NCBI GenBank assembly: GCA_965215385.1
Contig: OZ244059.1
Location: 2,790,001-2,854,000 of the forward strand
Direction: 5' to 3'
Source: JAPORY01 sp965215385
GTDB taxonomy: Bacteria > Pseudomonadota > Alphaproteobacteria > Rhodobacterales > Rhodobacteraceae
Length of the DNA: 64,000 bases
The position numbers and the translations under genes are program-made. Shown one piece after another: positions 36,749 to 47,361 of this stretch; within the stretch, counting starts at the first letter, position 1, and the number at the start of each line of letters is the position of its first letter. The notes below the pieces were generated by a model, which had not been told where the DNA came from, did not search any database, and worked only from the letters and a program-made list of their open reading frames with translations.

Positions 36749-38177
36749 GGTTTGCTCCCAAGGAATTCTTGCTCAATCCTTCGACTGATCTGCGCAGCGC
36801 TCGGTATGGACGATTGGAGACCACTCAAAAAATGCCTCGTGATGTTATTTTGGCTCTATGCTGTTTGGGGTGCGTCATTTTCTAATACCATCGTCGGCCT
36901 CGCGCAACGCTCAAAGTGGTATTTGCACGGTAGTTTGCTAGGCTGTATGAAGAATTTGAGGGTATACACTGGTATTTGCTTGAGGGGATTTTTTCAGAGA
37001 AGTTTTTTTTATTCTTGCGCTTTTAGCGAGCGATGATGCGGATCAAGAAATTCCTCCAAGCCGGCAGGTTCGGACTGCTGGAGCAGCATTGAAGGCCAAT
37101 CGAACTTGCAACGGCAGCTTCATTTGCACGATGACGATATCAATCAAAACGAATACAACTCCCTCCGGATCGCGTAACGTCTCGCGACTGTTCACTGCGC
37201 CCGTTGGCTGCGAATTTGCCGTCAATTCCAGCGTGATTTTTCTAAGAAACATTGACCAACGACTTGTTCACGCCGTTTGGTTTGAATTTTTTCACTGGTG
37301 AACTGCACGCAAAACAGTGCCAACTGGTCAAATTTGGTGCTCAAGAACTCTTGTCTGTCGTCAAGGGAACTTGGGAAGTGCTGCCTTCTTTCGTTGCTGT
37401 TGCAAGAGTGCTGTAAAGGTTCGCCGCCGTAAATTTAACACTGGAAATTTGGGGGTGGGGCGGGAGTTCGATGGCAAAATTTGCGAAGTTTATCGGCGGC
37501 ACCAACAAAGATTTTGTTGCAAGATTATTGCGGCGTTGGCACTCCTCATTGGTCTTGGATTGATAGCAAACCCGGGAGCCGCGGCCGCGCAGAACACATT
37601 GAATCCGCCGTAGGCAAATAACTCAAGCGATCCATTTCAGAATTACTGCGATAGGAACACTGTTAGATTGCGAGGTTGCCGAATGGCGGAGTGACCAGAC
37701 TCCGTCAACAGACGCGTGCTAGTGTGGAAGGAATGTTCCGCAAACAACCGATGCGGATGGCAGCAGGAACGAGCCTAGCCGCCTCATCAGCATAACAGTC
37801 CAGACCTACAGGTGGCCACACTACAATTGACCGAGCCCGGAGCTGGAAGCGGCAAAGGAAGGTGGAGTCGGTGTTAGGGGATTACTTTCTGAAACTGAAT
37901 CCCAAGAACAATAACTGTGGCGGACGCGGCAAACCTAAAGGCATTGCAAGATCGAATCATGGCAGAGCTACCGAAGATTTGATCGCGTACGATAAGGCAT
38001 GCAATGCCGGCGGCGGGACACGGGATTGGCGAGAATTTTGGAATTAGGGCAATTTGAAAATAAAAGCCCTCAAAGTTAGGCGTATCAGTAAGGATATTTT
38101 GCACATCACCGATTCAACAATGAAGGGCAACCCCCGGCGTTTTTTGACTAGACTTCAGTGTTTATCTCAGCCGGGGA
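36749..38177. other. Eroded region
   Basis: About 1.4 kb with no recognised gene. One feature of note: near 37510-37612 a frame reads KIIAALALLIGLGLIANPGAAAAQNTLNPP, a convincing signal peptide ending in a stop after nine mature residues, so a relic of an exported protein or a very small one. A 61-codon frame at 37862-38047 has no recognised motif. Confidence 0.4.
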
Positions 38178-39790
38178 TTGACGCCGGGGTTATCAAGAAT
38201 GGTTCGCTGTGTTGTCAGTGGTCAACAGCGGTCGCACTCTCTAACTGGAACTTTAGATCAGTCTCGGGTCAAGCGCAAGTATAGTGCAATCCGATCTTGG
38301 CACCGGCACCGCGGCTGATCACTCCAACGGCTCGTCGTCACGCGATTGAACACCGTTGATAATGCGGGGGTTGAAGGAGGCGGCAGCCGCCTTTCTGTCC
38401 TGATCTGACGGGCACCGATCGGCGCACTTCGGCGACACGATACGAAGCAACGGAAGATACCCCGATGCCGACTGGAACCGGGAATAGGGGCAGGCTTGTT
38501 CGCGGCGGCCGGCGGACCGATACCATCTAATCGACACTCCGCAGGTGCCCGCGTCCGTTCTTTCCGGCCATCAGGAACTGGGATTACCCAATTGTGCCCG
38601 GTGTTCTGACGGCAAACCCGTGACGGATTGGCAGACCGAGAGAAGACTTTTTTCCTAGTAGCCGATGATCAAGTCGATCATTATGCGGTCGCCATTATGC
38701 GACGAGTATGAGCGTTCAGGCCCTGGTCGCGGCCATCACCTCCTGCGGGGTGCGATACCCCAAGACCTGGCGTGGGTGCGTATTCAAAGCCTCCGGCACG
38801 CGCTGCACCGCCGCCGCCGTCACCGCGTGGAAATCGGTGCCCTTCGGAAAATAGCCGCGGATCAAGCCATTCGTATGTTCGTTTAAACCACGTTCCCAAG
38901 ACGCATAGGGACGGGCAAAGCAGAACGACGCGGATAAGGTTCGAGCCCTTGTTTCATGCCGCGCAAATTCCTTGCCGTTGTCGGCGGTAAGGGTGTGCAC
39001 CGGATACGGTGCCAGTCGGGTGCTAATGGCCTCACCAACCGCCACCGCGGTTTTGCGACGAACCTTCGGGATTAACACGAGTTTCGACATCCGATCCACC
39101 AGCGTGACCAGCACTCCGCGGTGCCCCTTGCCAATCACGGTATCCACCTCCCAGTCTCCAACCCGCGACTTGGCCGCAACGCACTCCGGACGCTCGGAGA
39201 TGTCCACCCGGTTCGGAATGCAGCCGCGCCCGCGGTCTCGGCCCGCCGTCACATTCGGCTTCTTGCCCCGACGGCGTAACGATCGCCCTAATACCCCGCC
39301 GCGCTACCGATCCGCCCGAATATACTGATAGATCCACTCGGCACTCACCGAAACCACCCCGTCGAGACGCAAACGACCCGCTATCGGCTCCGGACTCCAG
39401 GCCAAAACCAAGAGGCCTTCAATCCGGGACCAGAGTTCCGCCGTCAGCTTCCAAGGCCGCGACGCCGCACGGCGACGCTCTCGCGCCTTTTGTTCCGCTT
39501 GCTTGTGACGATACCCCCGTTCACCGCTGTTACGACGAAGTTCCCGTGAAATCGTTGCCGGGTTGCGGTTCATTTCGCGGGCGATGGCACGCAGCGAATA
39601 CCCGCTTGCCTTCAAGGCGTCAATTTGGCATCGATCGGCGTCGGTCAGGTGGTGGTAGCCGTTTGGCATCGGAATCTCCTTATAAAAACTCTTCAGAGAT
39701 TCATACCAACTCCTGACCTCAATACAATATCTGTAAACCAAAAATCCGAAACCACCACATCGACGTGCTGCAGTTCAAAATTGAACGGAC
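38178..39790 (-). repeat. 1.6-kb repeat unit, copy 2 (inverted)
   Basis: Reverse-complement copy of 28108-29725, including the IS30 gene and the 500-base passenger region (38178-38700). Divergence between copies is modest and includes small indels. Confidence 0.85.
38716..39669 (-). pseudogene. IS30-family transposase, copy 2, nonsense mutation
   Basis: The ATG at 39669 begins HHLTDADRCQIDALKASGYSLRAIAREM. The frame is continuous for 317 codons except for a TAG at 39304-39306 where copy 1 has CAG (Gln). The DDE motifs (DTVIGKGHRG, TADNGKEFARHE, YASWERGLNEHTNG) are otherwise intact. Copy 2 lacks the frameshift of copy 1, so the two copies were inactivated independently. Confidence 0.92.
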
Positions 39791-39895
39791 GGCGCTACAG
39801 TGGTCGTCGGGACTTGCTCAAGCTACGATTGCAGAACTCAGGAAACAAGGCGGAATACGAACGCAATCGACCCAAGAACCGACGTAATTAATGGG

Positions 39896-41134
39896 CTACT
39901 CGCCGGCAGGCGGCAATAGTCCCTGCGCAGGGCTTGCTTGATAAAGATAGTTCCGCGTAATCGGGACCGAATCGCGATTATGAGCCAACTGTAATTGATA
40001 AACGGCCTGCCCTTGTTCCTCAAATGCCAAGATACACGCCGTGAGATAATAATTCCACATCCGAATAAATCGGTCATCGTACCAAACTCTGATCTGCTCT
40101 ATGTTCGATGTAAACCGCCGGCGCCACTCACGCAGTGTCAGCGCATAATGACGGCGCCAAATTTCGATATCTGTTTGCCATAAACCAGAGGCCTCAAGTG
40201 CCGGCATGAGTTCCGACAATGAGGGAATATAGCCACCCGGAAAAATATACTTATTGATCCAAGGTGAAGTGACCTTCGGTGGCGATATCCGGCCAATCGT
40301 ATGAATGAGCGCGATGCCATCAGGTGCAAGCAAATTTGCCACTTGCGAAAAAAAATCTGAATAGTGTGGCAAACCGACATGCTCCAACATGCCGACACTC
40401 ACAATACGGTCAAAAGGCTCATTCAGTTTGCGATAGTCAATGAGTCGGAAGGAAACTAGATCAGACAAACCCCGCTCGCGGGCGCGATTTTGCGCGGTGA
40501 CAAGCTGGTTCTCGCTCAGGGTAACGCCGGTAACACGGACGTCATATTCGGCGGCCAAGGTCAGTGCCATCCCACCCCAGCCACAACCGATATCGAGAAC
40601 GTGACAGTCCTTTTCTAAGAGAAGCTTCTGCGCAATATAACGTTTTTTTGCCAACTGCGCGGCCTCAAGGTCAAGATCTGACTGATGAAAATAAGCGCAT
40701 GAATACTGCATGTCGTCATCCAGCATCAGACGATACAGGTCGTCAGACAGGTCATAGTGATGCGCGACATTGGCTCTCGCCGACCGTGCGGTATTGTGAT
40801 GTTTCAATCCTCGAGCAAGAAAATTCAGCCGGTCCAACAGGCGCAAATAGGCGGGGAAAGAGTTCGGACGCCGATTCCGCAACAACAGCGTCAATAGTTT
40901 TTCCAATTCATTGACACTATCAAAAACAATACTGCCGTCCATATAGCCTTCCCCAAGCGAGAGCTCCGGACGAATACAAAGTTTTCGCAAAGCCGCGTTG
41001 GTGCGGATTGTCATCGTCGCCGCTATATCACTACGTGAACCGTAGGTACGGGTTTCGCCGTTCGGATAAGTCAATCTGAGTTCGCCAACCGTGCAAAAAC
41101 GCCGGGCGATATGGTCCATGAGGTTCATCCACAT
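39896..41134 (-). CDS. cfa: Cyclopropane-fatty-acyl-phospholipid synthase
   Basis: A 412-residue SAM-dependent enzyme that methylenates cis double bonds of membrane phospholipid acyl chains. The N-terminal lipid-binding region is followed by the methyltransferase core: SARANVAHHYDLSDDLYRLMLDDDMQYSCAYF, the SAM loop LDIGCGWGGMALTLA, and EHVGLPHYSDFF. The C-terminal RWRRRFTSN-type region (EWRRRFTSNIEQIR) is present. The ATG at 41134 has GAGGAAG five bases upstream, so it is preferred to a TTG further out at 41233. No neighbour of related function. Confidence 0.95.
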   Translation of the reverse strand: MWMNLMDHIARRFCTVGELRLTYPNGETRTYGSRSDIAATMTIRTNAALRKLCIRPELSLGEGYMDGSIVFDSVNELEKLLTLLLRNRRPNSFPAYLRLLDRLNFLARGLKHHNTARSARANVAHHYDLSDDLYRLMLDDDMQYSCAYFHQSDLDLEAAQLAKKRYIAQKLLLEKDCHVLDIGCGWGGMALTLAAEYDVRVTGVTLSENQLVTAQNRARERGLSDLVSFRLIDYRKLNEPFDRIVSVGMLEHVGLPHYSDFFSQVANLLAPDGIALIHTIGRISPPKVTSPWINKYIFPGGYIPSLSELMPALEASGLWQTDIEIWRRHYALTLREWRRRFTSNIEQIRVWYDDRFIRMWNYYLTACILAFEEQGQAVYQLQLAHNRDSVPITRNYLYQASPAQGLLPPAGE

Positions 41135-41299
41135 CAATACTTCCTCGCCAGCAATCAGGCCAACACTCGCACCATTTTTTGATACGGCACTGCTAGTTAC
41201 TCTTTGGAGAAAAATCGTAACTACATCCCCCAAGCATCTAGTGTAGCACCCACATCTCTTTTGATGTTTCTTGAGCTATTCGACAGTTTGTTCTTGCAG

Positions 41300-42337
41300 T
41301 GCGGTAAGAGATCGCGGCGATGGAGCCAAGAGTTGAAAAAGTCTTTTTGGCACCTGTCAGCAAAGCCGTCAGGTTTCGAAAATCTCGTTAATGTCGTTGG
41401 CGTTGAGGAGTGCCGACAGCTAGCGATCAATATCATTGGGCGAGGCTTGACGGATTGTGGCATCAAACTCTGCTGGAACCGCGCCAAGGTTGACCACACC
41501 AATTTTAGCAAAACCTTCATCGCTCCTTCCCCGTGAACTTCCTCACGACCTTCGGCTAGCAGTTCTTGATAGTATGATCCCACAATAACCTCCACTTGCT
41601 TCGATTTAACCGGTTGGACACCTTCCACAAAAATCTCATGCGGTGGTTGAATGACAGGGAATATATTGCGGAGAACCGCAATTGCCAAGTCGCGACTGTC
41701 CTTTACAAGTCCAATGATCTCAACCAGGCACTCGACATCGTCCTTTTCCCGGCGTTTGCGAAAAGCATAAAAGCCGCTCCGAACTTCTCGGTTGCTAAGC
41801 CCGCCACACTGTCCGGTCGCAAGTGATGGACGATATAATTCGGTGACCGGAAAACCGCGCCAGTTTCGTCGTCAGCAGCAATCATCTCGTCAAAAGTTAA
41901 GGGGACAGACCAAGATTGGACACCACAAAAAAACCAGCGCGATGATCGGTGGCAATTTGGTTCCTTTACTAGGGTCTTGGTAGTATCGCCGCCATATTTT
42001 GTTGTCGTCAGCAATTTGGAACGGGGTCATTGGAGCCGGCCACGACTTATGCTCAAGTTGGGCATAAATCAAAGCCGGCTTTTCGGTTTGGTTTGACCTT
42101 GAATAGGCGATCCGATTGGCTGGCACAAAGTGCCAGATCGATAACGGAGCCTTCAATCAACTTTGGTGGTTCCGTTAATAGGCGTTCGGCGATAGCTATT
42201 GGTTGAAAAGCCTTCAACACCTCGCTTGAACGGGTGGTATCATTCAATATCAGCTTGAACAGCCCATCGTACAGCGTTTGAAGACGCTCCGACGGACGGT
42301 CGCCGTCGGCATTCTCGTTCGGGTCGGTATTTGTCAC
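41300..42337 (-). pseudogene. Rpn/PD-(D/E)XK nuclease-transposase gene, multiply frameshifted
   Basis: On the minus strand, successive frames read LQTLYDGLFKLILNDTTRSSEVLKAF (42337 leftward), then KPALIYAQLEHKSWPAPMTPFQIADDNKIWRRYY and KLPPIIALVFLW, then WSVPLTFDEMIAADDETGAVFRSPNYIVHHL, then LLAEGREEVHGEGAMKVLLKLV. This order matches the Rpn family (recombination-promoting nuclease, also called YhgA-like putative transposase), including the EHKS segment of the PD-(D/E)XK core. At least three frameshifts break it. It is inactive as read. Confidence 0.75.
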
Positions 42338-42834
42338 GCCTGTTACTCCAACCTTTGGATCGCTTTCGTTCGGCCCCGTCTATTTGCTGGCCGCAAAATT
42401 CCAGTTATGTTGTGTGCGCCTCGCGCCGGTAATCCGAGCCTGTATGATCGGATAAAATCTTCCAGAGCCGCGGCGTCCTTAATGAAAATTCCTCGCGAAC
42501 CGCCGCGCCAGCTTATTAGTTTTGGTTATTACATCAACGTTGGTTTGAGGTATCGGGTTCTTTGAAGTCGTCGTGATCTATGCGGTGTTTTTATTGCCTG
42601 TGAACTAGACAGCCACAAAGGAATTAAAGCCAACGGTGCTGGCGACCCGTACATCGCCGTTACGACCCTAAGCTCGGATGAGTTCGACGGTCCCAAAGCA
42701 AGCCCGGGACTATTCGCCCGTCTCCAAAACTGTCCCGTACTCCACAAGTTAGAAATTGGTGCAGCAAACCTACTCTTGGCGGACGGAGCCACTTGATTAT
42801 GATCGCAAAGCATCTGGATGCTAACTGGTAATGG
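42338..42834. other. Unknown coding relic
   Basis: A plus-strand frame ending at TGA 42796 reads CGVFIACELDSHKGIKANGAGDPYIAV... to LEIGAANLLLADGAT, which looks protein-like but has no start and no recognised family; a different frame just upstream (PREPPRQLISFGYYINVGLRYRVL) may belong to it. Confidence 0.3.
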
Positions 42835-43250
42835 CTAGCGGGTGAAAGTCCTGCGGAAGGGGAAGGTTAACCACCAGCTTCCACCTCAAGCCGTGCACTG
42901 TGTGTCCTGAGGCACATAGTGAGGCGTCGGTAGAGGGTAGAGGTATTTACGGCTTGAATGACTGAGCCACGAAATGAGGTAATTGGATGTGCCGTGACTT
43001 TCGTTGCGGTCAAAGGCAACACTTCAAAGCCATTATGGTGAGGCAGAGGAGCACATTTCGGGGTCGAGGAGCTTTGGGGCGTACGAAATCCATCGTCGGG
43101 AACTGGGAGGTCTCTAAGCCACGCTTAAGCCGTAGGGGGCGCAAATCAAAGGAGTAAATTTAGAGTAGAAATGAACGGCTTAGAGAAGTGTGACGAGATG
43201 AAAGATCGCTGGGGTGGGGCTCACGTACACATCGTGCGGCGGCCACAACG
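42835..43250 (+). ncRNA. Probable group II intron 5-prime relic
   Basis: GGGTGAAAGTCC, then TTAACCACCAG, then later GGGAACTGGGAGGTCTCTAA, with no protein-coding potential, resemble the domain I-III RNA of bacterial group II introns. It runs into ATGAACGGCTTAGAGAAG at about 43171, which recalls the start of intron-encoded reverse transcriptases (MNGxEKxD). The ORF dies after about 45 codons and no RT domain follows, so only the 5-prime part would survive. This is recognition by pattern; another structured RNA remains possible. Confidence 0.45.
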
Positions 43251-44020
43251 CCAACAGTTGGCCGACCCCGGCCTTCGCTTAGGAACCAATTTAGCTCACT
43301 CAAGGGTCTCCTAGGCCGGTAGTCACCCTCACTCTTTCCATCTCCACTTTAATGACCAGAGCGAATCGCAAGAAATTTCGTTTGTTTTGGGAGCGCGAAA
43401 AACGCCGAATGATAGATGCTCCAGCGATCCATCGGCGAAGCGGATTCTGCGGCCCGTCAATCTGCACTGCGCTCAGGTGAGAGAATAGTCGTCAAACCCG
43501 AACAGAAATCGGTTAAATTGAGGGAAAGAGTAGTTAGGAAAAATCAAGGTTTGCGTCGACAATCAGAGATCTTCGAATACTTCTATGACGGTCAAGACGA
43601 CCATAAGTCTTTCTTTGTTCTAGTGATCATGGGTCGGGCATAACGCGCTGCACATATATCGCCAGCACTTCGCGCCGCTAAGATTCGGAATATTGAGAAG
43701 GCACTCTCTGATCCACTAAACATCAAGTTGCGTCGCAGGCGGCCGAACGACCAGCACAGCTGAGTCGATCGAGCTTACTCGCCTTGCCTTTTTGCGTCCT
43801 CACGGGCATAGGCTTTTGAATCGACCTAATTGATTGGTTAAGCGAGTGGTGTGGAAAACTAGGCGATTTGTTGATTGTTTCGGTGTCAATTGTGCAACGT
43901 CACTTTGGTTAGTGCCGTTAAATTGATAGCGGTACAAGCGATAAGGAAACCGCAAGCCTCGTGTCACTTGAAATGTTTTCTTGAATTCGAAAGAATCATC
44001 GCAACATTGAGGAGGCCTTG
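43251..44020. other. Spacer upstream of aspS
   Basis: A 75-codon frame (43416-43643; RSGERIVVKPEQKSVKLRERV) has no recognised motif and weak support. GAGGAGG at 44009-44015 is the aspS ribosome-binding site. Confidence 0.4.
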
Positions 44021-45805
44021 ATGCATTTGTATCGCAGCCATACCTGTGCCGAGTTGGATTTATCTCAAGTTGGACAAGTTGTACGCTTGTCGGGGTGGGT
44101 GCATCGCGTTCGAGATCATGGCGGCGTTTTCTTCATCGACTTGCGTGATCATTACGGACTGACCCAAGTACTATGCGACCCCGATAGCCCCGCTTTCGGT
44201 GCGGTGGAAGCAGTTCGCGGCGAGTGGTGTATTCGTGTTGATGGTGAAGTCCGAGCGCGAGCAAAAAGCTTGGTAAATCCCAAAATACCGACCGGCGAGA
44301 TTGAAGTATACATTCAGGCCATTGAGATTCTCAGCGTCGCGACTGAATTGCCGTTACCGGTGTTCGGCGATCAAGAATACCCGGAAGAAACCCGATTGCG
44401 GTACCGCTATCTTGATCTGCGGCGCGAGAAAATGCAGGCGAACATGAAACTGCGCTCGGATGTGATTGCAGCGATGCGACGCAAGATGTGGGAACAAGGC
44501 TTTCGCGAATTTCAGACCCCAGTCATCACGGCATCCTCGCCGGAAGGAGCACGGGACTTTTTGGTCCCGTCGCGGCTTCATCCGGGAAAGTTTTACGCAC
44601 TGCCGCAAGCCCCGCAGCAGTTTAAACAATTGATTATGGCGAGCGGGTTCGACAAATATTTTCAGATTGCCCCCTGCTTTCGCGACGAGGATCCGCGTGC
44701 CGACCGCGCACCAACTGATTTCTATCAATTAGACCTAGAGATGTCGTTTGTTACGCAGCAGGATGTTTTTGATACTATCGCGCCCATTATCGCTTCAGTG
44801 TTTGAGGCCTTTGGTGGGAAACGGCCGATTGATCAGCCAACCGAGTGGCCACAAATTTCCTATCGAGAAGCATTATTGTGTTTTGGGACCGATAAACCAG
44901 ACCTGCGTAATCCAATCAGAATGGAGGTCGTCAGTGAACATTTTGCCAACGGGGGCTTTGCCATTTTTGCGAAAATACTCGAGCGTGATGGTACTGAAGT
45001 TCGCGCAATTCCAGCACCAAACGGCGGGTCACGGCGATTTTGTGACCGGATGAATACTTGGGCACAGGCGCAAGGGCTGGCAGGGATGGGGTATATTTTC
45101 TGGCGTGCCGCCAATGCAGGAATTGAAGCCGCCGGTCCGTTAGCCAAGAATATTGGCCCTGAAAGATCAGAAGCATTGCGTCAGCAACTGCAACTTAACG
45201 CTGGGGACTCCGCCTTTTTCTTAGCCGGCGAACCGAAAGCGTTCGAACGGGTTGCGGGGTTGGCACGCGATGAGATTGCGCGCGAGCTAGGACTGATCGA
45301 CAAAGACTGTTTTGCCTTCGCTTGGATCGTTGATTTCCCGCTCTTTCAGCAAGATGATGAGACAGGCCGAATCGACTTTGAACATAATCCCTTCTCAATG
45401 CCACAAGGCGGCTTAGCGGCGTTAGACCGCAATCCGCTGGAAGTTGTCGGATATCAGTATGATTTGTGCTGTAACGGCTATGAAATCCTCAGCGGCGCCA
45501 TTCGGAACCATGACCCAGAAATCATGATAAGGGCCTTTGAAATTGCGGGTTATTCAGCAGGGGAACTTGAGAAACGCTTCGGTGGGCTCCTGCAGGCTTT
45601 TCGATTGGGAACACCACCACACGGGGGCTGCGCCGCCGGCATTGATCGAATAGTAATGCTTCTGGCCGATACCGAGAATATTCGAGAAGTCATTATGTTC
45701 CCAATGAATCAGCGAGGCGAGGATTTAATGCTACGCGCACCGTCCGAGTCCACAAGCGAACAACTTTTGGAACTCGGACTGCGGTTGCTGCCAGCAGATC
45801 GTTGA
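44021..45805 (+). CDS. aspS: Aspartyl-tRNA synthetase
   Basis: A 594-residue class II synthetase that charges tRNA-Asp. The OB-fold anticodon-binding domain (WVHRVRDHGGVFFIDLRDHYGLTQV) is followed by the catalytic core with class II motif 1, motif 2 (FRDEDPRADRAPTDFYQLDLEMSF), the bacterial GAD insertion (about 290-420) and motif 3 (GIDRIVML). GAGGAGG spaced five bases from the ATG at 44021 decides against the TTG at 44018. Many alphaproteobacteria use AspRS as a non-discriminating enzyme that also charges tRNA-Asn, later amidated by GatCAB; whether so here cannot be told. Confidence 0.97.
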   Translation: MHLYRSHTCAELDLSQVGQVVRLSGWVHRVRDHGGVFFIDLRDHYGLTQVLCDPDSPAFGAVEAVRGEWCIRVDGEVRARAKSLVNPKIPTGEIEVYIQAIEILSVATELPLPVFGDQEYPEETRLRYRYLDLRREKMQANMKLRSDVIAAMRRKMWEQGFREFQTPVITASSPEGARDFLVPSRLHPGKFYALPQAPQQFKQLIMASGFDKYFQIAPCFRDEDPRADRAPTDFYQLDLEMSFVTQQDVFDTIAPIIASVFEAFGGKRPIDQPTEWPQISYREALLCFGTDKPDLRNPIRMEVVSEHFANGGFAIFAKILERDGTEVRAIPAPNGGSRRFCDRMNTWAQAQGLAGMGYIFWRAANAGIEAAGPLAKNIGPERSEALRQQLQLNAGDSAFFLAGEPKAFERVAGLARDEIARELGLIDKDCFAFAWIVDFPLFQQDDETGRIDFEHNPFSMPQGGLAALDRNPLEVVGYQYDLCCNGYEILSGAIRNHDPEIMIRAFEIAGYSAGELEKRFGGLLQAFRLGTPPHGGCAAGIDRIVMLLADTENIREVIMFPMNQRGEDLMLRAPSESTSEQLLELGLRLLPADR

Positions 45806-46325
45806 ACGGCACTGATGGACCAGCAGTAGTCCGAACATAAGGGCCGGAAATTCGCACAAGAACGACAACTAGGGGAAGGGTTGCGGAGCAATACTCTTTG
45901 CCATATGGATTTTGCGCAGCTTGTAGCGGCAAGGAGCCAATAACTTGGCTAAAGTGTTGTGCGAATATGCAATTGCACCGTGGCTGAGAGTGCTGCCAAG
46001 GTAAGTCCTTCGAAAATGAAGTTGCACAAAAACTTTGCCATGATTTTTTGGGTTATTTCATCAGTCGTCGATGAAATCAGGAGATCCGCAATTCAGTCAT
46101 GGCAACGCTAACGAAGTGCGACGATGATCGACCAACGGCAAGCGGCAGAATTGCTCACTCCAAAATACCAAGTAGCAGCAACCCATTATAGCGGTTTTTA
46201 CAGAGCAAACTCAATGTCTATGGCAATCGCGATCGTGACATTGATTGCAAAGTAGTGGAAACACGTTAGTATCAATATTCACCCAGATGAACGACACGGC
46301 GTTTGCCTGAAATAGGAAGGAAAGT
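45806..46325. other. Spacer upstream of gap
   Basis: About 520 bases with no gene. The gap ribosome-binding site AGGAAGGAAAG ends it. Promoter elements are not clear by eye. Confidence 0.45.
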
Positions 46326-47357
46326 ATGGGGACGAGAATCGGAATTAACGGCTTTGGCCGCATCGGACGCAACATCCTGCGGGCACTAATCGACCGCAAT
46401 GTTAGCGAGTTAGAGGTCGTAGCAATCAACGACTTGACGAGTAGTCAAACGATGGCTCACCTGCTGCGCTACGACAGTGTTCATGGACGGTTCGGTCAGC
46501 CGGTTGCTCTCGACGGTGAGACCCTCTCGGTCGGTGCTCACCAAATCCGACTAACTGCCATTCGCGACCCTCAAGACTTGCCGTGGTCCGACGTTGACAT
46601 CGCATTTGAATGTACAGGCTTGTTCACCGAGAAGGAAAGAGCCGCACGACATTTACAAAACGGTGCCAAAAAAGTGTTAGTGTCAGCGCCAACCAAAGGC
46701 GCGGATCGAACGGTGGTTTTTGGCGTGAACCACGCCAGTCTAACCGAAAATGACCAAGTCATTTCCAATGCTTCATGCACCACGAATTGCCTCGCACCGA
46801 TTGCGCAAGTTTTAGATACGGCCTTCGGAATTGAGACTGGTTATATGACAACAATTCACGCCTACACTGGTGACCAACCAGTTCATGATACCCCGCACCG
46901 CGATCCGTATCGAGGTCGAGCGGCCGCCCTATCAATGGTGCCGACATCAACTGGAGCCGCCCGTGCCATCTCACTCGTACTACCGCACCTAGAAGGACGG
47001 CTTGAGGGTTCAGCCGTGCGTGTGCCAGTTCCTAACGTCTCACTCGTAGACTTGGCCTTCATGCCGAAGACTCATGCTACGATGGCAGAAATCAACGCGG
47101 CAATTAAACAAGCGGCAGATGGAGAGTACCAAGGGATTATTGCTTACAACGACGAACCACTGGTTTCGGCGGATTTTAACCATGACCCACATTCGAGTTG
47201 TTTTGCGCCAGCGCAAACGACGGTGACAAGCGGCGGCTTGGTGCGGGTTGTGAGTTGGTATGACAATGAGTGGGGTTTTTCCAATCGAATGATTGATGTT
47301 GGTCTGCATCTCGGCACAATGATGGGTAAGGTGTCCGTGCCCAATTCAAGCGAGTAA
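46326..47357 (+). CDS. gap: Glyceraldehyde-3-phosphate dehydrogenase
   Basis: A 343-residue GAPDH oxidising glyceraldehyde 3-phosphate with NAD and phosphate. The Rossmann GINGFGRIGRNILRA and Asp36 (AINDLT, NAD preference) are at the N-terminus; the catalytic Cys151 is in SNASCTTNCLAP. The usual S-loop (TGDQPVHDTPHRDPYRGRAAA) and the terminal SWYDNEWGFSNRMIDV are complete. It begins an operon with zwf, edd and eda, placing it in the lower half of the Entner-Doudoroff route. Confidence 0.97.
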   Translation: MGTRIGINGFGRIGRNILRALIDRNVSELEVVAINDLTSSQTMAHLLRYDSVHGRFGQPVALDGETLSVGAHQIRLTAIRDPQDLPWSDVDIAFECTGLFTEKERAARHLQNGAKKVLVSAPTKGADRTVVFGVNHASLTENDQVISNASCTTNCLAPIAQVLDTAFGIETGYMTTIHAYTGDQPVHDTPHRDPYRGRAAALSMVPTSTGAARAISLVLPHLEGRLEGSAVRVPVPNVSLVDLAFMPKTHATMAEINAAIKQAADGEYQGIIAYNDEPLVSADFNHDPHSSCFAPAQTTVTSGGLVRVVSWYDNEWGFSNRMIDVGLHLGTMMGKVSVPNSSE

Positions 47358-47361
47358 AAAA

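Noticed and set aside
36752..37301. Short ORFs with hydrophobic stretches
   Set aside because: Short, cysteine- and aromatic-rich, with no start signals; consistent with chance.
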